Notes under the pieces: generated by a model
Database searches by the model: none
Told to the model about the DNA's origin: nothing
The model's input: the letters and a program-made list of their open reading frames with translations, nothing else
Shown here: one piece after another, positions 1 to 5,404 of the stretch
Layout of the letters: each line of letters starts with the position of its first letter
Numbering within the stretch: position 1 is the stretch's first letter
Assembly: GCA_002493755.1 (NCBI GenBank)
Contig: DKZT01000008.1
Span: forward strand, 1 to 28,312
Direction: 5' to 3'
Length of the DNA stretch: 28,312 nucleotides
Source: Ruminococcaceae bacterium UBA7067
GTDB lineage: Bacteria > Bacillota > Clostridia > Oscillospirales > Acutalibacteraceae
Translations under genes and position numbers: made by a program

Positions 1-3
1 AAG

Positions 4-22
4 CCACCGGTTGAACCGGTGG
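4..22. other. Perfect 9+1+9 hairpin at window edge
   Basis: CCACCGGTT and AACCGGTGG form a perfect inverted repeat around a single G. It is followed by TCTTGACTCAATTTTATT, which is a poor U-tract. It could be the terminator of a gene to the left of the window, or the subterminal hairpin of an IS200/IS605-type element. No coding sequence is visible to decide between them. Confidence 0.4.
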
Positions 23-73
23 TCTTGACTCAATTTTATTCCCGCAATTCAAGTGTTTTTGCATATAATACTC

Positions 74-102
74 TTGACGAACGCTTTAGCGTACGCTAAA
101 AT
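74..102 (+). promoter_or_regulatory. Promoter with embedded 16-bp palindrome (TA operon 1)
   Basis: TTGACG (74-79), a 17-bp spacer and TAAAAT (97-102) make a good sigma-A promoter. A perfect 16-bp palindrome, TTTAGCGTACGCTAAA (85-100), covers the spacer and the first part of the -10. Phd/YefM antitoxins repress their own operons by binding palindromes with a GTAC-type core (TGTACA in E. coli yefM), so this is the expected autoregulatory operator. The promoter and palindrome are visible in the sequence; the binding is inferred. Confidence 0.75.
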
Positions 103-124
103 ATAATCAAGGGAGGAATGAGCC

Positions 125-379
125 GTGAATGCTATAAATGCTACCAATGCAAGAAAAAATCTGTATCAGCTTATTGCTGACGTGAACAATAACAGTACGC
201 CGATTACGATTACAAACTCTCGCGGCAAGAATGCCGTGCTTTTGTCGGAGGACGACTGGAACGCCTTGCAGGAAACCATATATCTTAATTCCGTGCCGGG
301 AATGGCTGAAAGTATAATTGCAGCAGATGAAGAGCCTTTGGAAGAAAGAACGGTATTTAACCCTGAAGAGGAATGGTAA
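125..379 (+). CDS. Type II antitoxin, Phd/YefM family
   Basis: An 84-residue protein with the Phd/YefM fold signature. The N-terminal part (NATNARKNLYQLIADVN) is the DNA-binding and dimerisation region, followed by a strand segment ITITNSRGKNAVLLSEDDW typical of YefM. The acidic C-terminus (EEPLEERTVFNPEEEW) is the toxin-wrapping tail. It should neutralise the YoeB-like toxin encoded 3 nt downstream and repress the operon through the palindrome at 85-100. The start is GTG at 125, preceded by GGGAGG at 111-116; the closer ATG at 118 is out of frame. Family assignment is secure from motif and context; the specific partner is inferred from adjacency. Confidence 0.9.
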   Translation: MNAINATNARKNLYQLIADVNNNSTPITITNSRGKNAVLLSEDDWNALQETIYLNSVPGMAESIIAADEEPLEERTVFNPEEEW

Positions 380-382
380 AAT

Positions 383-679
383 ATGTATCTTGTGACTTTC
401 AGTAAGCAGGCGGAAAAGGACAAAAAGCTGTTAAAAGAGGCAGGACTTGATAAAAAAGCAGTTGAGCTGCTGAAAATTATTTCAATAAATCCGTTTCAGA
501 ATCCGCCGCCGTATGAAAAGCTTATCGGAAATTTAAGCAATCATTATTCACACCGTATAAGTCTGCAGCACAGGCTTGTTTACAAGCTTGAGGAAAATAC
601 ACAGGTGATAGCCGATACAGCAGGGGCAGCATATGACGGCATTGTTTTTGTAAAAAGAATGTGGACGCATTACGAATAG
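383..679 (+). CDS. yoeB: Toxin of the Txe/YoeB family (ribosome-dependent mRNA interferase)
   Basis: A 98-residue YoeB/Txe-type toxin that should cleave mRNA in the ribosomal A site. Family motifs are PYEKLIGNLS (about 43-52), the QHRLVY block (62-67) and the C-terminal HYE. By alignment from memory with E. coli YoeB, E45, R64, H96 and Y97 correspond to the catalytic E46, R65, H83 and Y84. The stretch between the QHRLVY block and the C-terminus is longer than in E. coli YoeB (about 84 residues). The gene starts 3 nt after the antitoxin stop, so the two form one operon that ends at the hairpin at 713-746. The catalytic set looks complete, so the toxin is probably active. Confidence 0.9.
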   Translation: MYLVTFSKQAEKDKKLLKEAGLDKKAVELLKIISINPFQNPPPYEKLIGNLSNHYSHRISLQHRLVYKLEENTQVIADTAGAAYDGIVFVKRMWTHYE

Positions 680-712
680 GCATTACCCGCCACTGCATAC
701 TTCAGCATAATA

Positions 713-746
713 AATGGGCAGTCCCGAGAGATGGGATTGCCCATTT
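713..746 (+). terminator. Terminator of TA operon 1
   Basis: ATGGGCAGTCCC and GGGATTGCCCAT form a long stem with one mismatch around the loop GAGAGAT, followed by TTTTA. It lies 34 nt past the yoeB stop. The stem is near-symmetrical and could also serve the minus-strand gene at 777-968. Confidence 0.75.
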
Positions 747-776
747 TAAACATAATAAACAAAGTCGGATATGTAA

Positions 777-968
777 CTATTTTTGTTTATTAAACTGAAC
801 TCGTATTATGTTAAATAAGTTTGAAAGAAGAATACAGAAAAGCGCTGAAGCAAGATACCAATTATTCTTTTCTTCTCCGAAAATTGAAACCAGCAGGAAA
901 ATTATTCCCGACAAAGTCAGCAGTACACTTACGATAATAAACAGCAAATTTAATTTTTTCTTATCCAT
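777..968 (-). CDS. Small two-helix membrane protein, unknown function
   Basis: A 63-residue minus-strand ORF. After a charged start (MDKKK) there are two hydrophobic segments, about residues 6-30 and 40-55, separated by a charged loop (GEEKNNW), and the protein ends in a basic tail (RVQFNKQK). This positive-hydrophobic-loop-hydrophobic-positive pattern is what a real small membrane protein shows and is not expected of a random shadow. GGATGA sits 6-11 nt upstream of the ATG as a weak ribosome binding site. The base composition is AT-rich, as in its surroundings. I do not recognise a family. It sits between two toxin-antitoxin operons, which suggests an accessory patch, but no function can be assigned. 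Confidence 0.5.
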   Translation of the reverse strand: MDKKKLNLLFIIVSVLLTLSGIIFLLVSIFGEEKNNWYLASALFCILLSNLFNIIRVQFNKQK

Positions 969-1099
969 TTTTTGTCATCCGAAAATTCATAGATTTCATT
1001 ATTATATAAATAAATTATAGCATAACGATATTCATAAATCAAACACAACGGTGTTATCGGAGAGCAGGAGCATTTTTTGCAGAAAAATTCCACGAAGGA

Positions 1100-1128
1100 T
1101 TGCGAATATAGCAACAAACGAGTATAAT
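1100..1128 (+). promoter_or_regulatory. Sigma-A promoter for TA operon 2
   Basis: TTGCGA (1100-1105), a 17-bp spacer and TATAAT (1123-1128). A second TATAAT at 1145-1150 lacks a matching -35. Transcription would start near 1135, giving a leader of about 175 nt that carries the hairpin array at 1156-1296 up to the antitoxin ribosome binding site. Confidence 0.6.
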
Positions 1129-1155
1129 ATAGATAGAATCTTACTATAATTTTAT

Positions 1156-1296
1156 TCGGAGCGAAGCGACAACCATAACATTTGCCGCAGGCAAATATTT
1201 CATATCGCAAAGCGATATTTCACTCGCCGTCAGGCGAATTTCATATGACCGTAAGGCATATTTAATTGCAAGGTCATTGTGATAATGACCTTGCCA
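1156..1296 (+). repeat. ATTTCA-linked hairpin array, copy A
   Basis: A tandem row of short hairpins: GGAGCGAAGCGAC, ATTTGCC-GCA-GGCAAAT, ATCGC-AAA-GCGAT, TCGCC-GTCA-GGCGA and TATGACC-GTAA-GGCATA. They are joined by ATTTCA(T/C) linkers and end with a larger hairpin, GCAAGGTCATT-GTGA-AATGACCTTGC (1268-1295 region), directly before the AGGAGG at 1298. Related copies lie at 8341, 13791, 17041 and 21737. Confidence 0.85.
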
Positions 1297-1310
1297 CAGG
1301 AGGTGTTTTT

Positions 1311-1598
1311 ATGATTATCCGTCCGTCAGCGGCAATCCGCCAGAACTACAACGAAATTGCCGAAATGTGCAGAAAGACCGGGGAACCGATTTTCCTCACA
1401 AAAAACGGCGAGGGCGACCTTGTTGTTATGGACATTGAAACCTACAACAGAAGAGAAAAAATGCTCAAGCTCAGGGAGGAACTTCTCGCTGTTGAGGAGG
1501 ACAGAATGCACGGAAGTAAAGGCTATACAGTAAGCGAGGTCGCTGCTATGATGCGACAGGCGATTGAGGAGACATCTGATAATGGAACAGGAAAATAA
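1311..1598 (+). CDS. Type II antitoxin, Phd/YefM family
   Basis: A 95-residue protein. The N-terminal region (IRPSAAIRQNYNEIAEMCRK) followed by TGEPIFLTKNGEGDLVVMDIETY is the classic Phd/YefM core of a small helical segment plus beta strands. The remaining helix-rich half (REKMLKLREELLAVEEDR...) is the toxin-binding extension. The start is ATG 1311, with AGGAGG at 1298-1303. An in-frame upstream ATG at 1266 lies inside the repeat hairpin and has no ribosome binding site, so it is rejected. It overlaps the downstream toxin by 17 nt, implying translational coupling. It is only distantly similar to the antitoxin at 125-379, so this is an independent TA pair. Confidence 0.88.
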   Translation: MIIRPSAAIRQNYNEIAEMCRKTGEPIFLTKNGEGDLVVMDIETYNRREKMLKLREELLAVEEDRMHGSKGYTVSEVAAMMRQAIEETSDNGTGK

Positions 1599-1899
1599 GT
1601 ACCGTGTTATCGTGTCAGAACGAGCGGCACAGATGCTGGTATCGCACGCCGCTTTTATAGCGCAGGTAAGTCCGTCAGCGGCTGAAAGACTTACCGATGC
1701 GTTTGAAAAGGCGGCTGATTCCTTAGAGCTTATGCCGCACAGATGCCCGACACTTGTTGACGAGAGTATTCCGAAAAATGCTTATCGATATCTTCTTTTT
1801 GAAAAAAGATATATGCTTATCTTTCAGATTAAAGATGATGCTGTGCTGGTCGATTATGTGGTTGATTGCAGGCAGGACTGCACTTGGCTCATACGCTGA
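1582..1899 (+). CDS. RelE/ParE-superfamily toxin
   Basis: A 105-residue protein with the RelE/ParE layout. An N-terminal strand YRVIVSERAAQML is followed by two helices (SHAAFIAQVSPSAAERLTDAFEKAADSLELMP), then HRCPTL and the strand run YRYLLFEKRYMLIFQIKDDAVLVDYVVDCRQD. The helical hairpin with the LxxxPHRCP motif is typical of ParE-like plasmid-stabilisation toxins. ATG 1582 is preferred over ATG 1564 because GAGGAGA lies at 1566-1572. The ribosome-cleaving catalytic residues of RelE are not evident. The target (gyrase or mRNA) cannot be told from sequence alone. Confidence 0.82.
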   Translation: MEQENKYRVIVSERAAQMLVSHAAFIAQVSPSAAERLTDAFEKAADSLELMPHRCPTLVDESIPKNAYRYLLFEKRYMLIFQIKDDAVLVDYVVDCRQDCTWLIR

Positions 1900-1910
1900 A
1901 TATCCGATGA

Positions 1911-1941
1911 TAAAACCGCTCGTACTCGGGCGGTTTTGTTA
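1911..1941 (+). terminator. Terminator of TA operon 2
   Basis: AAAACCGCTCG and CGGGCGGTTTT pair around TACT and are followed by GTT. It lies 12 nt after the toxin stop. Confidence 0.75.
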
Positions 1942-2003
1942 CAATCCGCCGCCCTTGACACAGGCGGCTTAAAAGCTTATAATTAAGTGTAAATGTGCGT
2001 TGT

Positions 2004-2129
2004 GCGGCTATGCCGCAGAGTTTAGAGTTTTGAGTTTTAAGAAAACCCGTAACGAGTTCTTCTTAATTCAAAGAGCCGCAAAGCGGCGATTACCAAAACT
2101 TCACTCTTAACTCTTCACTCTCAACTCTA
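2004..2129. repeat. Composite intergenic repeat with inverted heptad ends
   Basis: It begins with GCGGC-TAT-GCCGC (2004-2016), then a left heptad tract, GAGTTTAGAGTTTTGAGTTT. Inside is the module TTAATTCAAAGAGCCGC-AAA-GCGGCGA. It closes with a right tract, CACTCTTAACTCTTCACTCT, which is the approximate reverse complement of the left tract. It fills the border between TA operon 2 and murI and ends 15 nt before the murI ribosome binding site. Confidence 0.8.
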
Positions 2130-2158
2130 TTTTCTATTCTTTCGGGGAGGGAACGGCT

Positions 2159-2971
2159 ATGTCAAAGGAGCCTATCGGTGTTTTTGATTCGGGGCTTGGC
2201 GGTCTTACGGCGGTTAAGGAGCTTTTAAGCGTTCTGCCGCACGAGGATATTGTATATTTCGGAGATACGGGACGAGTTCCCTACGGCAACCGAAGCCACA
2301 GCACTATTAAAAAATACGCTCATCAGGACGCCGCGTTTCTGCTTTCAAAAAATGTAAAGTTTATCATTGCCGCCTGCGGTACGGTTAGCTCGGTTGCAGG
2401 TGATTTGGGCGGCAGAATACCCGTTCCGTTCACAGGTGTTTTAAAGCCAACTGCGGCATCGGCTCTCAATAAAACGAGAAACGGCAAAATCGGCGTTATC
2501 GGCACAAGCGCAACAATAAGCAGTAACTCATATAAAAACGAGATTGAACGCCTGAACCCGAACGCTCGGGTGTATCAGCAGGACTGCCCTCTGTTTGTGC
2601 CGCTTGTTGAAAACGGCTTTATATATGAGGACGACCCGATTGTTGTTATGGTTGTCGAGCGTTACCTTAAAGGACTTAAGGAGATAGGTGTTGACACGCT
2701 GATACTCGGCTGTACGCATTATCCTATACTTAAAAAGGTTATTTCAAAAGTGATGGGGCAGAGCGTTGCGCTTGTCGATTCGGGCAGAGAAACTGCGCTT
2801 TACACCGCCGCACTGCTTAAGGAGAGAGGTTTGCTCAATGACAGCAACGCTTCGGGCAAGAGCAGTTTTTATGTCAGCGATACGCCCGACGGCTTCTCGC
2901 GCCTTGCAGGAATGTTTCTTGACAGAAATATTGACGATACTGTGGAGCAGATAGATATTGAGCAATACTGA
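2159..2971 (+). CDS. murI: Glutamate racemase
   Basis: A 270-residue cytosolic enzyme that interconverts L- and D-glutamate for peptidoglycan. The N-terminal GVFDSGLGGLT motif (D10, S11), YFGDTGRVPYG (about 33-43) and GCTHYP with catalytic C185 and H187 are all present. The other catalytic cysteine, C73, lies in ACGTVSS. Most MurI proteins read CNT there, so the residue after the cysteine is changed from Asn to Gly. Both cysteines and the length are normal, so activity is expected. The start is ATG 2159, with GGGGAGGG at 2144-2151. It probably heads a transcript with the DUF1934 gene and argS. A perfect hairpin follows the stop. Confidence 0.95.
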   Translation: MSKEPIGVFDSGLGGLTAVKELLSVLPHEDIVYFGDTGRVPYGNRSHSTIKKYAHQDAAFLLSKNVKFIIAACGTVSSVAGDLGGRIPVPFTGVLKPTAASALNKTRNGKIGVIGTSATISSNSYKNEIERLNPNARVYQQDCPLFVPLVENGFIYEDDPIVVMVVERYLKGLKEIGVDTLILGCTHYPILKKVISKVMGQSVALVDSGRETALYTAALLKERGLLNDSNASGKSSFYVSDTPDGFSRLAGMFLDRNIDDTVEQIDIEQY

Positions 2972-2972
2972 T

Positions 2973-2994
2973 TTGGCGGATAATTTTCCGCCAA
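2973..2994 (+). other. Hairpin between murI and the DUF1934 gene
   Basis: TTGGCGGA-TAATTT-TCCGCCAA is a perfect 8-bp stem starting 2 nt after the murI stop. There is no U-tract after it, so it is more likely an mRNA-processing or stability hairpin than a terminator. Confidence 0.6.
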
Positions 2995-3053
2995 TCTCCT
3001 GTACTTTATCACGTATATTTTGGAATTTTTACTTAGAATATATGAGGGCGAAA

Positions 3054-3509
3054 ATGGAAGGACTTAAAAAAGATTACTTAATAAAAATCACGGGCAAGCA
3101 GACCGTTGACGGCGAGCAGGACGTGATTGAGCTTGAAACCACGGGTCATTATGAAGAGGTTGACGGCGTAAAATACATATACTATACGGAATATATAGAG
3201 GAAGAGGACGGCGACTCCGAGCGTGACACCGTTGTTGAAATCAAGGGCGACAGCCTTGTTTCAATAATCCGCACTGGCGAGTATGAAAGTCGCTTGATGC
3301 TTGAGCTTGACAGCCAGCACCAGTGTCTTTATCAGACGCCGTTCGGCAACCTGATGATTACCGTGTTTACAACAGTTATCGACTTTAAGCTCAATGATGA
3401 CGGCGGATATATCAGCGTTGTGTATTCGCTGAATTTCAACAGCGACTTCGGCAGTGAAAACGAATTTTCAATCGAGCTGAAAAGGCTCAGTGCGGCGAAG
3501 CCGCAGTAA
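3054..3509 (+). CDS. DUF1934 (YwiB-like) calycin-type beta-barrel protein
   Basis: A 151-residue protein made of alternating strands: YLIKITGKQTVDGEQDVIELETTGHY, VKYIYYTEYIEEEDG, TVVEIKGDSLVSIIRTGEYESRLMLE, then YQTPFGNLMITVFT and the final VVYSLNFNSDFGSENEFSIEL. This matches the DUF1934/YwiB family. B. subtilis ywiB is also next to argS, which supports the call. The start is ATG 3054 after GAGGG (3044-3048); the longer in-frame extension from 2958 overlaps murI and the hairpin and is rejected. The last residues (LSAAKPQ) are encoded by a GCGGC-GAA-GCCGC repeat hairpin, so the native 3' end may have been altered. Biochemical function is unknown. Confidence 0.85.
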   Translation: MEGLKKDYLIKITGKQTVDGEQDVIELETTGHYEEVDGVKYIYYTEYIEEEDGDSERDTVVEIKGDSLVSIIRTGEYESRLMLELDSQHQCLYQTPFGNLMITVFTTVIDFKLNDDGGYISVVYSLNFNSDFGSENEFSIELKRLSAAKPQ

Positions 3510-3536
3510 ACAGAGTGAAGAGAAAGGATGATTTTA

Positions 3537-5228
3537 ATGTCACATACGGCAAATATAGCGTCAGCTCAGCTGATGGACGAGATAAAAAACGCGCTTGACC
3601 TTGCGGTTAATAAGGGCGAGCTGCCGCAGTATGAGCAGCTACCGAAATTTATAATTGAAACTCCGGCGGATAGAAGCCACGGCGACCTTGCGACAAACGC
3701 CGCTATGGCTTGCGCAAAGACGTTCAGAATGCCGCCGTTTAAAATTGCAAATGCAATCAGAGATAATATAGATTTAAGCAAGACCTACGCGGAAAGCTGT
3801 GAGGTTGCAGGACCGGGCTTTTTGAACTTCGTGCTTGCGCCGAGCTACTATGCCGCCGTGCTTGATGAGATTGAGGAAAAGGGCGAGGACTACGGTAAGA
3901 GCGACTACGGCGCAGGCAAGAGGATTCTGCTTGAGTTCGTGTCGGCAAACCCTACCGGCCCTATGCACATAGGTAACGCAAGAGGCGGCGCACTGGGTGA
4001 CTGCCTTGCCTCTGTTCTGCAGGCGGCAGGCTATGAGGTGTCGAGAGAGTTCTATGTAAACGATGCAGGAAATCAGATTGAAAAGTTCAAGACCTCGCTT
4101 GAGGTGAGATATTTACAGCTTTTTGACCCGAGCGTTGAAATGCCCGAGGACGCATATCTCGGCGAGGATATCACAAATCACGCAAAGGCATTTGCCGAGC
4201 TGAACGGCGATAAATACGTGAATGCTCCGAGCGAGGAGAGAAAGCAGGCGCTTTGCGACTTCGCGCTGCCGATTAATATTCAGAAGCTCAAGGACGATTT
4301 GCGCAAATACCGCATTGAGTATGACAACTGGTTTCTTGAAAGCTCACTGCACCAAAGCGGCGCAGTAGCCGATATTATAGAAAAGCTCAAGGCAAGCGGA
4401 CACACCTATGAGCAGGAGGGCGCATTGTGGTTTAAGACAACCGACTTCGGCGAGGACAAGGACAGGGTTCTTGTTCGTGCAAACGGTATCCCGACCTACC
4501 TTGTTCCCGATATTGCATACCACTACAACAAGCTTGTAACAAGAGGCTACGACACGGCGATTGACGTTCTCGGCGCTGACCATCACGGCTATATTCCGCG
4601 AATGAAGGCGTCAATGGAGGCTCTGGGCGTTGACTCGAACAGGCTCGATATGATAATTATGCAGATGGTTCGCCTTGTAAAGAACGGCGAAACCTACAAG
4701 CTTTCAAAGCGCAGCGGCAAGGCGATTACGCTTGAAACACTGCTTGACGAGGTTCCCGTTGACGCGGCGCGCTTTATGTTCAATATGCGTGAGGCGAACA
4801 CACAGATGGACTTTGACCTCGATTTAGCGGTTCAGCAGGACAGCCAGAACCCTGTTTATTATGTTCAGTATGCCCACGCGAGAATCTGCTCTATCGTGAA
4901 AGCGCTTAAGGAGGACGGCATTGAGCCGAGAAAATGCACGGCTCAGGAGCTTGAGCTGCTCACAGCGCCAGAGGAAAAGGAGCTTATCCATCACCTCGCC
5001 TCATATACAAACGAGATAATCTCAGCGGCTAAGGAGTACGACCCGACAAAGATTACACGCTTTGTGCTTCAGCTTGCGTCACTGTTCCATAAGTTCTACA
5101 ATGCGTGCAGAATAAAGGGCAGCGAGGACGGACTGCTTCAGGCAAGGCTCACGCTGTGCCTGAGCGTTAAGAGCGTTATAAAAAATGTGCTTGATATGCT
5201 CAAGATAAATGCACCGGAAACAATGTGA
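3537..5228 (+). CDS. argS: Arginyl-tRNA synthetase
   Basis: A 563-residue class I aminoacyl-tRNA synthetase that charges tRNA-Arg in the cytosol. In order: the N-terminal Add1 domain (about 1-115); the catalytic Rossmann domain with the HIGH-equivalent HIGN (H144-N147) in SANPTGPMHIGNARGG; the KMSKS-equivalent KLSKRSGK (K388-K395); and the C-terminal helical DALR anticodon-binding domain ending in the typical INAPETM. ATG 3537 is chosen over ATG 3528 because AAAGGA at 3523-3528 is then correctly spaced; the upstream ATG would overlap the ribosome binding site. It lies 27 nt after the DUF1934 gene, in the same operon. Confidence 0.96.
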   Translation: MSHTANIASAQLMDEIKNALDLAVNKGELPQYEQLPKFIIETPADRSHGDLATNAAMACAKTFRMPPFKIANAIRDNIDLSKTYAESCEVAGPGFLNFVLAPSYYAAVLDEIEEKGEDYGKSDYGAGKRILLEFVSANPTGPMHIGNARGGALGDCLASVLQAAGYEVSREFYVNDAGNQIEKFKTSLEVRYLQLFDPSVEMPEDAYLGEDITNHAKAFAELNGDKYVNAPSEERKQALCDFALPINIQKLKDDLRKYRIEYDNWFLESSLHQSGAVADIIEKLKASGHTYEQEGALWFKTTDFGEDKDRVLVRANGIPTYLVPDIAYHYNKLVTRGYDTAIDVLGADHHGYIPRMKASMEALGVDSNRLDMIIMQMVRLVKNGETYKLSKRSGKAITLETLLDEVPVDAARFMFNMREANTQMDFDLDLAVQQDSQNPVYYVQYAHARICSIVKALKEDGIEPRKCTAQELELLTAPEEKELIHHLASYTNEIISAAKEYDPTKITRFVLQLASLFHKFYNACRIKGSEDGLLQARLTLCLSVKSVIKNVLDMLKINAPETM

Positions 5229-5231
5229 TGC

Positions 5232-5316
5232 GGCTATCCCGGAACAGTCATGACCGTTCCCTACGAACTCACAAACTCGTTGCGAAATTCATCTACACTC
5301 TTCACTCTTCACTCTC
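5232..5316. repeat. Partial composite repeat after argS
   Basis: It contains the module CCGGAACAGTCATGACCGTTCC-CTAC, a hairpin related to the right end of the element at 9566-9681. This is followed by CTCGTTGCGAAATTCATCT, also seen inverted at 8047 and 16873, and a CACTCTT heptad tract. It starts within 4 nt of the argS stop. Confidence 0.75.
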
Positions 5317-5340
5317 TTGTATTTGGCATCGCTAAACACA

Positions 5341-5380
5341 CAAAAAAATCGGGCGAACCCGCTGTGGGTTCGCCCTTAAT
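5341..5380 (-). terminator. Bidirectional terminator between argS and the CotH gene
   Basis: GGGCGAACCC-GCTGT-GGGTTCGCCC (5351-5375) is a perfect 10-bp stem. Read on the minus strand it is followed by GATTTTTTT, a strong terminator for the CotH gene, whose stop is 30 nt away. On the plus strand it is followed by TTAATTT and may serve argS. Confidence 0.9.
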
Positions 5381-5404
5381 TTATGCTTTGTTTTATTGTT
5401 TGCT

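Noticed and set aside
950..1210. 86-codon minus-strand ORF over the hairpin array and promoter
   Set aside because: Its composition follows the repeat DNA, it has no ribosome binding site or domain, and it overlaps the small membrane gene start and the TA2 promoter.
1156..1296. Hairpin arrays as a T-box, riboswitch or retron msr/msd
   Set aside because: No T-box sequence, aptamer core or reverse transcriptase is present. The copies sit before unrelated genes and are made of simple short stems.
2958..3053. Longer start for the DUF1934 protein overlapping murI
   Set aside because: It spans a perfect hairpin, has no ribosome binding site, and adds residues not seen in the family.
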